Part shown: positions 14,582 to 23,245 of the stretch, in pieces | Layout of the letters: every line of letters begins with the position of its first letter | How positions within the stretch are numbered: position 1 is the first letter of the stretch | Source of the DNA: Amycolatopsis saalfeldensis | Lineage (GTDB): Bacteria; Actinomycetota; Actinomycetes; Mycobacteriales; Pseudonocardiaceae | NCBI RefSeq assembly: GCF_900110575.1 | Contig: NZ_FOEF01000040.1 | Location: 1-33,919, forward strand | DNA length: 33,919 nt | Reading direction: 5' to 3' | Program-made: the position numbers and the translations under genes | The notes under the pieces: generated by a model | What the model was told of the DNA's origin: nothing | The model's database searches: none | The model's input: only the letters and a program-made list of their open reading frames with translations

Positions 14582-15439
14582 GTGCGTCTGGGGGGAGGGC
14601 TCCTCGTCGTGCTCGCGGTGGGGGCCGCCGGCGCCGGTTACTGGGTACTCGCGGGGGCGGTGCTCGCCGCGGTCGTCGCCGTCTTCACCACCCGGCTGCC
14701 TGCGTCCGGCGACGGCCGGGCCGAGCGTTACGTCGGTGGTTTCGCCCGGCTGGCGCTGGTCGTGGTGTACGGGATCGTGTTCGGCGATTACGTGGTGCCC
14801 GGCGCCCCGGCGCCCGCCGCGGCGGGGCTGGTCCTGGTGGTCGCGGCCGCCGACCTGGCCGGGCTCCGGCTGCCGGCGGAGCTGCGACGGTGGTCGACCG
14901 TGGCGCTGCTGGTCGCCGCGGCGGTGCTCGTGGTGCTGTGCTCGGTGATCGCGCCGGTGCCGGCCGCCGTCGGGATCGGCGCGCCGGACGTCGCCGGGAT
15001 CGTGGTGGCGGCGCTGGTCGTGCTGCCGTTCCTGCTGCCGTCGGAAGGGGATCGCGCACTCCGCCGGACGGCCACGCTCGGCGGGGTCGCGGTGCTGGTG
15101 ACGCTCGTCGCGCTGGTGCAGCTCGGCCCGATCCGGCTGGGCCTGTCCGCGACGTCGTTCCGCGACCTGCTCTACGCCGCGGACGCCGGGCAGCTGCAGC
15201 CGTTGCTCACCGTGGTCGTGGTGCTCGCGACGGTCCCCGCCGCGCTGACCACGTTCACCGACGCGCGCGTGCGCTTCGCGCCGGAAGGCGGCCTGACGGG
15301 GGCGGCCGGCGGGATCGTCGGCGCGGTCGCGGCGCTGCTCGTGACGCCGTACGCGGCGCTGCTCGCGGCCGGTTTCGGCACGGTCGCCGAACTGGTGCTG
15401 CGGGCGCGCGGGCGCCACTACCGTGACGCGCATGACTGA
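14582..15439 (+). CDS. Polytopic membrane protein of unknown function
   Basis: A 285-aa hydrophobic protein with about eight predicted membrane helices, for example LLVVLAVGAAGAGYWVLAGA near the N-terminus, ALLVAAAVLVVLCSVIAP, IVVAALVVLPFLLPS and GIVGAVAALLVTPYAALLAA. I recognise no transporter or enzyme signature. GTG 14582 is chosen because GGAAGGGG lies 7 nt upstream. The ATGs at 14540 and 14546 lie in a sequence (GCTAATG) that looks more like a -10 region. The 3' end overlaps the DUF402 gene start by 8 nt, so the two are translationally coupled. Confidence 0.7.
   Translation: MRLGGGLLVVLAVGAAGAGYWVLAGAVLAAVVAVFTTRLPASGDGRAERYVGGFARLALVVVYGIVFGDYVVPGAPAPAAAGLVLVVAAADLAGLRLPAELRRWSTVALLVAAAVLVVLCSVIAPVPAAVGIGAPDVAGIVVAALVVLPFLLPSEGDRALRRTATLGGVAVLVTLVALVQLGPIRLGLSATSFRDLLYAADAGQLQPLLTVVVVLATVPAALTTFTDARVRFAPEGGLTGAAGGIVGAVAALLVTPYAALLAAGFGTVAELVLRARGRHYRDAHD
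15419..15424 (+). promoter_or_regulatory. Candidate -10 element within the membrane protein gene for the DUF402 gene
   Basis: TACCGT ends 7 nt before ATG 15432. It could give the DUF402 gene a leaderless transcript in addition to read-through. Confidence 0.35.
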
Positions 15440-16058
15440 TTACCGCTGGGAGCCGGGGCAGACCGTGGTCGAGCGGTTCGTGCGGCCCGACGGCAGCATC
15501 GGCCAGCACCACCCGTTGCGCGTGGTCTCCGACGACGGCCGCGTGCTGTTCGGCTGGCTCCCGATGGGCACGCCGATCGTCGGCAGCCGGCTCGCCGACG
15601 GCCGCCGGATGCACGAAGCCCCGCTCGAGGAGCGCTTCCGCGTCCCGCGCGTGCCGGTGCCCGACACCTGGCACGGCACCTCGACGCTGCGGATGATCAC
15701 CGAGGACGAGTGGTCGTCGGTCTGGTGGTTCTTCGGGCCGGACGGCCGCTTCCGGGAGTGGTACGTCAACCTCGAGCTGCCGATGGGCCGCACCGCCGCC
15801 GGGCCGGACCGGATCGACGGCGTGCTGGACGTCGTGGTCACCCCGGACGGCGGCTGGCGCTGGGAGGACGAGGACGAGGCCGCGGAAGCCGTCCTCGCCG
15901 GGCGGCTCACCGCCGGGCAGCTGGACCGGCTGCGCGCGGAGGGGGAGCGGCTCGGCGCGCTGGCCGAGCGCTGCGCGTTCCCGTTCGACGGCACGCACAC
16001 GGACTTCCGGCCGGACCCGGCTTGGCCCGCGCCGGAGCTGCCCGCCGGGCTGCGCTGA
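15432..16058 (+). CDS. DUF402 domain protein (FomD-like)
   Basis: A 208-aa soluble protein. The DUF402 core is seen in WWFFGPDGRFREWYVNLELPM, followed by DGVLDVVVTPDGGWRWEDEDEAAEAV (about residues 95-155), which carries the acidic metal-binding residues of the family. Related proteins include FomD, a nucleotide hydrolase in fosfomycin synthesis, and nucleoside phosphatases of the Ntdp type. A nucleotide or phosphonate-nucleotide hydrolase activity is therefore plausible but not established. ATG 15432 is preferred; GTG 15423, three codons earlier, is possible. It overlaps the end of the upstream membrane protein gene. Confidence 0.8.
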   Translation: MTDYRWEPGQTVVERFVRPDGSIGQHHPLRVVSDDGRVLFGWLPMGTPIVGSRLADGRRMHEAPLEERFRVPRVPVPDTWHGTSTLRMITEDEWSSVWWFFGPDGRFREWYVNLELPMGRTAAGPDRIDGVLDVVVTPDGGWRWEDEDEAAEAVLAGRLTAGQLDRLRAEGERLGALAERCAFPFDGTHTDFRPDPAWPAPELPAGLR

Positions 16059-16070
16059 GCCCGGGGGTGA

Positions 16071-16364
16071 TCAGGCGGCGGTGAGCAGCAGGATCCCGGC
16101 CAGCACGACGTTGACCACCAGCAGGATGATCACCGAGCGGGTCGGCAGGTCCGTCGCGAACACCTTGCCGTGCAGGCTGCGCCACCAGTAGATGCCGAAG
16201 CCCGCCGCGACGAGGCCGAGGAAGAAGCCGAAGCCGCTGCTCAGCAGGGCCCAGCCGACCATGCCGAGCAGGCCGGCGCCGAAGGTCAGCAGGACCGCCG
16301 TGCCGAAGGTCTTCAGGTCGGTGCCGAACCCGGGCTTGGCCGGAAGTGCGGGTTGTGAGGTCAC
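16071..16364 (-). CDS. Small membrane protein of unknown function
   Basis: A 97-aa protein with three hydrophobic helices: VLLTFGAGLLGMVGWALLSS, then GFGFFLGLVAAGFGIYWW, then SVIILLVVNVVLAGILLLTA. A short polar N-terminus (TSQPALPAKPGFGTDLK) precedes them. No family recognised. The start is GTG 16364. TAGGAT lies 6 nt upstream, so the gene is probably leaderless. It is convergent with the DUF402 gene (12 nt apart) and divergent from ilvE. Confidence 0.75.
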   Translation of the reverse strand: MTSQPALPAKPGFGTDLKTFGTAVLLTFGAGLLGMVGWALLSSGFGFFLGLVAAGFGIYWWRSLHGKVFATDLPTRSVIILLVVNVVLAGILLLTAA

Positions 16365-16370
16365 GCCGCC

Positions 16371-16376
16371 ATCCTA
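16371..16376 (-). promoter_or_regulatory. Candidate -10 element for the small membrane protein gene
   Basis: TAGGAT on the minus strand ends 6 nt before GTG 16364. Confidence 0.4.
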
Positions 16377-16466
16377 GTGGCGTCACGTGGGGTCACGCTG
16401 TGGGCGCGGGAGTACGCGGCGTGTGAAATAGGCGGTCTTCCGACTAACGCGCCTCCGACCAAGCGC

Positions 16467-16472
16467 TATCGT
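16467..16472 (+). promoter_or_regulatory. Candidate -10 element for leaderless ilvE
   Basis: TATCGT ends 6 nt before ATG 16479. There is no purine-rich ribosome-binding site between them (spacer CTAACC). Confidence 0.5.
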
Positions 16473-16478
16473 CTAACC

Positions 16479-17582
16479 ATGACGACAGCGACGCAGTTCA
16501 CCCATGTCCCGAACTCGAGCCCCGCGAGCCCGGAACGCGTCGCCGAGGTACTCGCCCACCCCGGGTTCGGGACCTACTTCACCGACCACATGGTCACGGT
16601 GAAGTGGAACGCGGCTCAGGGCTGGCACGACGCGACGGTGGGGCCGTACGCGCCGTTCTCGCTCGACCCGGCCACGTCCGTGCTGCACTACGGGCAGGCG
16701 ATCTTCGAGGGGCTCAAGGCCTACCGCCAGCCGGACGGCTCCATCGCCGCGTTCCGTCCCGACGCCAACGCCGAGCGCTTCCAGGACTCCGCCGAGCGGC
16801 TCGCGATGCCGAAGCTGCCGGTGGAGATCTTCGTCGACTCGCTGCGCGAGCTGGTCGCCGCCGACGAGCGCTGGGTGCCCACGAAACAGGGCGAATCCCT
16901 TTACCTGCGCCCGTTCATGATCTCCACCGAGACCGGCCTCGGCGTCAACCGGCCGGCCGGCGAGTACGTGTACGCGGTGATCGCCTCGCCCGCCGGGCCG
17001 TACTTCAGCGGTGGCGTGAAGCCGGTGAGCGTGTGGCTTTCCACGGAGTACGTGCGCGCGGCGCCCGGCGGCACCGGGTTCGCCAAGTGCGCCGGCAACT
17101 ACGCGGCGTCGTTCGTGGCGCAGGCGCAGGCCGTCGAGAAGGGCTGCGACCAGGTGGTGTGGCTCGACGCCGTCGAGCGTCGCTGGGTCGAGGAGATGGG
17201 CGGGATGAACCTGTTCTTCGTCTTCGGCTCGGGTGAAGACGCGCGTGTGGTGACGCCGGAGCTGACCGGCTCGCTGCTGCCGGGCGTCACCCGCAAGTCG
17301 CTGCTGCAGCTCGCGCAGGGCATGGGCCACGCCGTCGAGGAGCGCCGGATCTCCACCGAAGAATGGGAGAAGGCGGCCGCCTCGGGTGAGCTGACCGAGG
17401 TCTTCGCCTGCGGCACCGCGGCGGTCATCACGCCGGTCGGGCACGTCAAGCACGCGGGCGGCGAGTTCTCCGTCTCGGGCGGCGAGCCGGGCACGCTGAC
17501 GATGAAGCTGCGTGAGGAACTGGTCGGCATCCAGGAGGGCACGCGCCCGGCCTCCGAGGGCTGGATGCTGCCGCTGCGCTGA
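16479..17582 (+). CDS. ilvE: Branched-chain amino acid aminotransferase
   Basis: PLP enzyme of 367 aa that interconverts leucine, isoleucine and valine with their 2-oxo acids, using glutamate/2-oxoglutarate. It is a fold type IV transaminase of the BCAT group. Motifs: VLHYGQAIFEGLKAYR (about 68-83), YLRPFMISTETGLGV (142-156), the Schiff-base lysine in GTGFAKCAGNYAAS (Lys203), the EEMGGMNLFFVF strand, and EVFACGTAAVITPVG binding the PLP phosphate. ATG 16479 matches known IlvE N-termini (MTTATQFTHVPN...HPGFG); the longer frame upstream is not protein-like. It faces cobT across a strong shared terminator. Confidence 0.96.
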   Translation: MTTATQFTHVPNSSPASPERVAEVLAHPGFGTYFTDHMVTVKWNAAQGWHDATVGPYAPFSLDPATSVLHYGQAIFEGLKAYRQPDGSIAAFRPDANAERFQDSAERLAMPKLPVEIFVDSLRELVAADERWVPTKQGESLYLRPFMISTETGLGVNRPAGEYVYAVIASPAGPYFSGGVKPVSVWLSTEYVRAAPGGTGFAKCAGNYAASFVAQAQAVEKGCDQVVWLDAVERRWVEEMGGMNLFFVFGSGEDARVVTPELTGSLLPGVTRKSLLQLAQGMGHAVEERRISTEEWEKAAASGELTEVFACGTAAVITPVGHVKHAGGEFSVSGGEPGTLTMKLREELVGIQEGTRPASEGWMLPLR

Positions 17583-17597
17583 GGCGGACAACAACGG

Positions 17598-17645
17598 CGA
17601 AAGGGCCGCTCGCGACCGGACAACTGGTCGCGAGCGGCCCTTTCG
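17598..17645. terminator. Bidirectional terminator between ilvE and cobT
   Basis: A perfect 20-bp stem (17598-17617 with 17626-17645) with an 8-nt loop lies between the convergent stops. The flanks read CGAAA and TTTCG, so each strand has a short T-run inside the stem. Confidence 0.85.
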
Positions 17646-17652
17646 CTTCGGT

Positions 17653-18732
17653 TCAGGAAGCCTCGACCGGGACGAGCGGGCCGGAGACGCCGGACTGCTC
17701 GTGGGTGGTCATCTCGGCCAGCACGCGGGCCGCCATCATCAGCAACGGCAGGGCGGTGACCGCGCCGGTCCCCTCGCCGAGGCGGACGTCGAGGTCCAGC
17801 AGGCCGCCGAGGTCGAGGTGCTCCAGGGCCAGCGCGTGCGCGGGCTCGCCGGTCAGCTGGCCGGACATCCACCAGCGGCGCGCGCCGGGCGCCAGCTCCT
17901 CGGCCACCATCGCGGCGGCGCAGACCACGAGGCCGTCGAGCACCACCGGCGTGCGGCGGACCGCCGCCTGCGCCAGGAAACCGGCCATCGCGGCGATGTC
18001 GGCGCCCGAGGAGGTGCGGAGCAGCGCCAGCGGGTCGGCGAGGACCGCGCGGGCGCGGCGGAGCGCGTCGCGGACCGCGGCGGCCTTGCGCATCCACGCG
18101 TTGTCGTCGATGCCGGAGCCGCGGCCGACCACGGCCACCGGCTCGCTGCCGGTCAGCGCGGCGACCAGCACGGACGCCGGGGTGCTGTTGCCGATGCCCA
18201 GGTCGCCCGCGATGAGCAGGTCGGCGCCGCCGTCCACCTCGCTGTCGGCGATCGCGATGCCGGCGCGCACGGCGGCGCGGACCTCGTCGTCGGTGAGGGC
18301 GTCCTCGACGTCGATCGAGCCCGAGCCGCGGCGGACCTTGAACTCGCCGATCGACCGCATGGCCGACTCGCCGGTGTCCACGGCCATGTCGACCACGCGC
18401 ACGCTGGCGCCGGCCGCGGCCGCGAGCACGTTGATCGCCGCGCCGCCGGTGAGCATGGTGCCGACGAGCTGCGAGGTCACCTCGGCGGGATAGGCCGAGA
18501 CGCCCCTCTGGGCGATCCCGTGGTCACCCGCGAACACGATCACCCGCGGCCGGGTGAACGGCCGCGGCGGCGCCTGCCCCTGGCAGGCCGAGATCCACAC
18601 GCCCAGCTCCTCCAGGCGGCCGAGCGAGCCGGCCGGCTTCACGAGCTTGCCGTGCAAGGCGATCGCCGCCGACCGGGCCTGGTCGCTGGGCGGCTCGATC
18701 TCGCCGAACTCGATGCTGGTGTCCGCGTCCAC
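17653..18732 (-). CDS. cobT: Nicotinate-nucleotide--dimethylbenzimidazole phosphoribosyltransferase
   Basis: Makes alpha-ribazole phosphate for the lower ligand of cobalamin. The 359-aa length fits the family. Motifs: KPAGSLGRLEELG near residue 30, VIVFAGDHGIAQRGVSAYP, TGGAAINVLA, GDLGIGNSTPAS, and the catalytic glutamate in VRLGEGTGAV near the C-terminus. GTG 18732 is preferred because AGAAAGG lies 6 nt upstream; a GTG/ATG further upstream adds only a Pro/Arg-rich tail. No other cobalamin gene is next to it (cobS and cobU are not seen), so it stands alone, divergent from the IspD-like gene. Confidence 0.95.
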   Translation of the reverse strand: MDADTSIEFGEIEPPSDQARSAAIALHGKLVKPAGSLGRLEELGVWISACQGQAPPRPFTRPRVIVFAGDHGIAQRGVSAYPAEVTSQLVGTMLTGGAAINVLAAAAGASVRVVDMAVDTGESAMRSIGEFKVRRGSGSIDVEDALTDDEVRAAVRAGIAIADSEVDGGADLLIAGDLGIGNSTPASVLVAALTGSEPVAVVGRGSGIDDNAWMRKAAAVRDALRRARAVLADPLALLRTSSGADIAAMAGFLAQAAVRRTPVVLDGLVVCAAAMVAEELAPGARRWWMSGQLTGEPAHALALEHLDLGGLLDLDVRLGEGTGAVTALPLLMMAARVLAEMTTHEQSGVSGPLVPVEAS

Positions 18733-18855
18733 GCCAGGCCTTTCTCTCGCCGGGGTACCCGGTGGCAAACCTACCGGCCGCCGCCGGAAAACCTCCGGCG
18801 CCCACCGCGGATCGCGCCCGGCGCGCTCGGCTGCACGCCGGAGCCGCCGGCCCAG

Positions 18856-18861
18856 TAGGGT
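18856..18861 (+). promoter_or_regulatory. Candidate -10 element for the IspD-like gene
   Basis: TAGGGT ends 8 nt before GTG 18870. Its GGG could instead act as a weak ribosome-binding site. Confidence 0.35.
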
Positions 18862-18869
18862 CGCGCGAC

Positions 18870-19574
18870 GTGCGGGAAACGACTGCGGCCGGGGTGGTGC
18901 TGGCCAGTGGCGCCGGCACCCGCGTCGGCGCCGAGCTGAACAAGGTGTACCTGCCCGTCGCGGGCCGGCGGGTGGTGGCGTGGTCGCTGGCGGCGTTCGC
19001 CGCGGTGGCCGACGTGGGCGTGCTCGTGCTGGTCATCCGGCCCCAGGACGAGGTGCTGGCCGACGAGGTGCTGGCCGCGCACCCCGGTCCGGTCGAGATC
19101 GTGACCGGCGGGGCGACGCGCCAGGCTTCGGAGCTGAATGCGTTGCGCCACCTGGCTTCCCGGATCGCGGACGGCAGCGTGGACGCCGTGCTGCTGCACG
19201 ACGCGGCCCGGCCGTTGGCTTCGCCGGAGCTGATCGCCGACGTGCTCGCGCAGACGCGGGAGCACGGGGGAGCGGTGCCGGGCCTCGCCGCCGACGACGT
19301 GGTCGCGGTGACCAGCCGGACGGTGGCCGGCGAGACGGTTTCGGCGCGGGTCCCGGGCGCCATCCGCGTCCAGACCCCGCAGGGCTTCCGGGCCCAGCCG
19401 CTGCTCGCGGCGTACGAACAGGCCGACGCCGAGGGCTTTCTCGGCACGGACACGGCTTCGTGCATGGAGCGGTTCTCCGCGCTGCCGGTGCGCTGGGTGC
19501 CCGGCGGCGCGGAGAACCTGAAGATCACCTACCCGCACGACCTGCTGGTGGCCGAGCGGCTGCTGAGCCGGTGA
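18870..19574 (+). CDS. IspD/TarI-like nucleotidyltransferase
   Basis: A 234-aa cytidylyltransferase of the IspD family. It has the CTP-binding loop VVLASGAGTRVGAELNKVYLPVAG (the family arginine and lysine are both present). It also has TGGATRQASELNALRHL (family RQxSV), LLHDAARPLASPELI, RVQTPQGFRA and the C-terminal GAENLKITYPHDLLVAERLL. IspD makes CDP-methylerythritol in isoprenoid synthesis. Here the gene is not linked to ispF or carD, and the sequence departs from housekeeping IspD in several blocks, for example GTDTASCMER in place of TDDAS. It may therefore be a second IspD or act on another polyol phosphate such as ribitol 5-phosphate. The start is GTG 18870. It is convergent with the aldo/keto reductase (14 nt apart). 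Confidence 0.85.
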   Translation: MRETTAAGVVLASGAGTRVGAELNKVYLPVAGRRVVAWSLAAFAAVADVGVLVLVIRPQDEVLADEVLAAHPGPVEIVTGGATRQASELNALRHLASRIADGSVDAVLLHDAARPLASPELIADVLAQTREHGGAVPGLAADDVVAVTSRTVAGETVSARVPGAIRVQTPQGFRAQPLLAAYEQADAEGFLGTDTASCMERFSALPVRWVPGGAENLKITYPHDLLVAERLLSR

Positions 19575-19588
19575 TCAGGGGCCGCTGA

Positions 19589-20578
<990 letters not shown>

Positions 20579-20585
20579 GACCCAC

Positions 20586-20591
20586 AGCCTA
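20586..20591 (-). promoter_or_regulatory. Candidate -10 element for the aldo/keto reductase gene
   Basis: TAGGCT on the minus strand ends 7 nt before ATG 20578. It is the same hexamer and spacing as upstream of the LLM oxidoreductase. Confidence 0.45.
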
Positions 20592-20633
20592 GGCGAGGTT
20601 GTTCGCTTCGCTAACGAACCCCGGCCCGTCGGG

Positions 20634-21284
20634 TCAGCTCGGGATCGGCTCGCCCGGCTTGAGGCGGGGCTTCGGCACGCGCAGCTTGCGGATCTGGCTC
20701 GCCCGGACGAAGGCGTACCAGCCGAGGCCGCGCACGCCCACCGCCTCCTTCGGGAAGCGCTCGCGCGCCAGCCGGCCGATGCGGCGGCCGTTCACCACGC
20801 CTTCGACGGCCATCACGAGCAGCATCGCCATGCAGACGAGGGTGATGTACTGCTGCGCCGAGGGCACCGGGATCAGCAGCGCCACGAAGACCAGGATCGC
20901 CAGCGGCATGAACAGGCCCAGGATGTTGCGCCGGGAGTCGACCAGGTCGCGCACGTACGCCTTGACCGGGCCGCGGTCGCGGGCGGGCAGGTACTTCTCG
21001 TCGCCGGCCATCATCCGGGCGCGGGATTCGCGCGCGGCGCTGCGGCGCTCCTCCTTGAGCTGCGGGTTCGCCTTGCGCAGCTCCTTGTTGCGCTTCATCG
21101 CCTCACGCATGCTGGTGGGCGGCGGCGCGACCGGTCCCCGCTTCTTCGCCTCGGCTTCCCGCCGCTTCGGCGTCGCCCGGCCCTTGCCCGGCGTGTACGA
21201 CGCCTTGCCGGTGGCGGCATCGATTTCGATGGCGTCGCCGTCGTCGGCGGCGGTGTCTGTGGTGCTTCGGCGCAGGAACCTCAC
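20634..21284 (-). CDS. DUF3043 domain membrane protein
   Basis: A 216-aa actinobacteria-specific protein of unknown function, equivalent by position to the conserved membrane protein near Rv2206/cobT in mycobacteria. The first 110 residues are polar and very basic (GKGRATPKRREAEAKKRG, MREAMKRNKELRKANPQLKEE). Two membrane helices follow (ILGLFMPLAILVFVALLIPV and ITLVCMAMLLVMAVEGVV), then a basic C-terminus. The topology suggests both ends are cytoplasmic. The start is GTG 21284, with TACCCT 6 nt upstream. It is divergent from erpA. Confidence 0.88.
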   Translation of the reverse strand: MRFLRRSTTDTAADDGDAIEIDAATGKASYTPGKGRATPKRREAEAKKRGPVAPPPTSMREAMKRNKELRKANPQLKEERRSAARESRARMMAGDEKYLPARDRGPVKAYVRDLVDSRRNILGLFMPLAILVFVALLIPVPSAQQYITLVCMAMLLVMAVEGVVNGRRIGRLARERFPKEAVGVRGLGWYAFVRASQIRKLRVPKPRLKPGEPIPS

Positions 21285-21290
21285 CTCACC

Positions 21291-21296
21291 AGGGTA
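21291..21296 (-). promoter_or_regulatory. Candidate -10 element for the DUF3043 gene
   Basis: TACCCT on the minus strand ends 6 nt before GTG 21284. A GGTGAG directly adjoins the start codon and is too close to serve as a ribosome-binding site. Confidence 0.35.
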
Positions 21297-21429
21297 TTGC
21301 AGGCGTCACGGCGTTGTTCACCAGGTGCGTTGGATGTGCGACGATGGCGGGGGAACAGATCGGGCGCGGCTCGCGTTGAAAATTGCGCACGAGTAGTACC
21401 CGCACCGAGTTCGACCAAGAGGGAGTGCC

Positions 21430-21807
21430 ATGACGACCGCTGAGCAGACCGGCGCGACGCAGGCCGAGGCCGCCGAGGAAACCCACGGCGTCACGTTGAC
21501 CGACACCGCGGCAGCCAAGGCGAAGGCCCTGCTCGAGCAGGAGGGCCGCGACGACATGCACCTGCGCATCGCCGTCCAGCCCGGTGGCTGCGCGGGCCTG
21601 CGCTACCAGCTGTTCTTCGACGAGCGCACGCTCGACGGCGACCTGTTCCGCGACTTCGGCGGCCTGCAGGTGGCGGTCGACCGGATGAGCGCGCCGTACG
21701 TGACGGACGCGGTGATCGACTTCGTCGACACCATCGAGAAGCAGGGCTTCACCATCGACAACCCGAATGCCACCGGGTCCTGCGCCTGCGGCGACAGCTT
21801 CCACTGA
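21430..21807 (+). CDS. erpA: Iron-sulfur cluster insertion protein (HesB/IscA/ErpA family)
   Basis: A-type Fe-S carrier of 125 aa, orthologous by position to Rv2204c. The first 18 residues are a Glu/Ala-rich extension. The core begins at GVTLTDTAAAKAKALLEQEG. The three cluster-binding cysteines are present: one in VQPGGCAGLRYQL and two in TGSCACGDSFH at the C-terminus. It delivers 4Fe-4S or 2Fe-2S clusters to apo-enzymes; LipA and the Rieske protein in this window are Fe-S proteins, though a direct link is inferred. ATG 21430 has AGAGGGAG 5 nt upstream. A hairpin terminator follows at 21836. Confidence 0.93.
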   Translation: MTTAEQTGATQAEAAEETHGVTLTDTAAAKAKALLEQEGRDDMHLRIAVQPGGCAGLRYQLFFDERTLDGDLFRDFGGLQVAVDRMSAPYVTDAVIDFVDTIEKQGFTIDNPNATGSCACGDSFH

Positions 21808-21835
21808 GCCCCGGCTCGGCAGCACGCGGAACGTG

Positions 21836-21871
21836 AAGAGGGCCCCGGCCGGCGACGGCGGGGGCCCTCTT
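21836..21871. terminator. Terminator between erpA and the small unknown gene
   Basis: An 11-bp perfect stem, AAGAGGGCCCC (21836-21846) with GGGGCCCTCTT (21861-21871). The loop is 14 nt and TCCTGTCT follows. It lies between convergent genes and can serve both. Confidence 0.8.
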
Positions 21872-21905
21872 TCCTGTCTGCGGTCTGCTCGATCTGCGGG
21901 TCTGC

Positions 21906-22181
21906 TCAGACGTAGGCGTCCAGGTCCGCGACCTGAGCGTGGCAGGCGTCGTCGACGGTCCACGGCGCGGCCGTCGCCCGGGGGAGCGGCAGGTTTCCGG
22001 CGCCGAGCGTTTTGACGTGCAGCGCGGACGGGATGTGGGCGCAGTCGGCGATCAGCTCGCCGAGGGTTTCCGGTTCGGTGGTGACGTTCACGTCGCCGAC
22101 GCTATTGACCGTGATCCGAGGGGGAAAGCGGTACCAGCCGGTAGTGTCGGCCGAGGCGCGGGAACTACCCGTACGGGGCAT
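21906..22181 (-). CDS. Small hypothetical protein
   Basis: A 91-aa frame from ATG 22181: MPRTGSSRASADTTGWYRFP, then PRITVNSVGDVNVTTEPETLGELIADCAHIP, ending DDACHAQVADLDAYV. No family is recognised. It looks like protein (mixed composition, an amphipathic helix, four hydrophobic strands) and ends just before the terminator at 21836-21871, opposite erpA. The long in-frame extension upstream of 22181 runs antisense through the adenosine kinase gene and is not real. No good Shine-Dalgarno sequence is seen; TACCCG lies 6 nt upstream of the ATG, close to the leaderless pattern of its neighbours. It is divergent from adoK with 66 nt between starts. Confidence 0.6.
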   Translation of the reverse strand: MPRTGSSRASADTTGWYRFPPRITVNSVGDVNVTTEPETLGELIADCAHIPSALHVKTLGAGNLPLPRATAAPWTVDDACHAQVADLDAYV

Positions 22182-22247
22182 GACCAGCGGGTAACTTCGC
22201 GTGAGTTCCAGCACACGAGAGCCATGACCGAGCTTTGAGGAGAACCG

Positions 22248-23237
22248 GTGGCAGACAAGGCCAGGATCGCGGTGTCCGGCAGCATCGCAACCGACCACCT
22301 GATGCACTTCCCCGGCAGGTTCGCGGAACAGCTCGTCGCGGAGCAGCTGCACCGGGTGTCCCTGAGCTTCCTGGCCGACGACCTGGTGGTCCGGCGGGGC
22401 GGGATCGGCGCGAACATCGCGTTCGGGCTGGGCGTGCTGGGCGTGCGCCCGGTGCTGGTCGGCGCCGTCGGGGCGGACTGGGCCGACTACGCGTCCTGGC
22501 TGGAGCGGCACGGGGTCGACACCTCGGGGGTGCTGGTCTCCGAGGTCGCGCACACCGCGCGGTTCGTCTGCACCACCGACACCGACCTGTGCCAGATCGC
22601 CACGTTCTACGCGGGCGCCATGTCGGAGTCGCGCAACATCGAGCTCAAGCCCATCGCCGACCGCGCGGGTGAGCTGAGCCTCGTGCTGATCAGCCCGGAC
22701 GACCCGGACGGCATGGTCCGCCATGCCGAGGAGTGCCGTCAGCGCGGCTACACCTTCGCCGTCGACCCGTCGCAGCAGCTGGCCCGCATGGACGGCGCGC
22801 AGGTGCGCGCGTTCGTCGAGGGCGCCAAGTACCTGTTCAGCAACGACTACGAGTGGGAGCTGCTGCTCCAGAAGTCGGGCTGGACCGAGGCCGACGTGCT
22901 CGACCGCGTCGGCATGCGCGTCACCACGCTCGGCGAGAAGGGCGTGGAGATCGTCGGCAAGGACGGCGTGAACCTGCAGATCGGCGCCGTCCCGGAGCGT
23001 GGCAAGGCCGACCCGACGGGCGTCGGCGACGGCTTCCGCGCCGGCTTCCTCGCCGCCCTCGACGGCGGGCTCGGCCTGGAGCGCGCCGCCCAGCTCGGCT
23101 CGCTGGTCGCGGTGCTGGTGCTGGAGACCGTCGGCACCCAGGAGTGGACCTTCGACCGGGCCGACGCACTGGCCCGGCTCGGCGAGGCCTTCGGCCCGGA
23201 GTCGGCGGACGAGATCGCCCCGGTCCTGCCCGCCTGA
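22248..23237 (+). CDS. adoK: PfkB-family carbohydrate kinase, adenosine kinase type
   Basis: A 329-aa kinase of the ribokinase fold, orthologous by position to Rv2202c (adenosine kinase). It phosphorylates adenosine, or a related nucleoside or sugar, with ATP. Motifs: IAVSGSIATDHLMHFPG at the N-terminus, the PfkB signature 1 glycine block VVRRGGIGANIAFGLGVLG, and signature 2 ADPTGVGDGFRAGFLAAL with the catalytic base Asp261 and anion-hole glycines. The start is GTG 22248 with GAGGAG 6 nt upstream. It faces asnB across a hairpin terminator. Confidence 0.93.
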   Translation: MADKARIAVSGSIATDHLMHFPGRFAEQLVAEQLHRVSLSFLADDLVVRRGGIGANIAFGLGVLGVRPVLVGAVGADWADYASWLERHGVDTSGVLVSEVAHTARFVCTTDTDLCQIATFYAGAMSESRNIELKPIADRAGELSLVLISPDDPDGMVRHAEECRQRGYTFAVDPSQQLARMDGAQVRAFVEGAKYLFSNDYEWELLLQKSGWTEADVLDRVGMRVTTLGEKGVEIVGKDGVNLQIGAVPERGKADPTGVGDGFRAGFLAALDGGLGLERAAQLGSLVAVLVLETVGTQEWTFDRADALARLGEAFGPESADEIAPVLPA

Positions 23238-23245
23238 CCCCCGGC

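Noticed and set aside
20598..20619. Inverted repeat GTTCG-N9-CGAAC upstream of the aldo/keto reductase gene
   Set aside because: The arms are short and the spacer is long. There is no adjacent regulator, and it could be chance in this composition.
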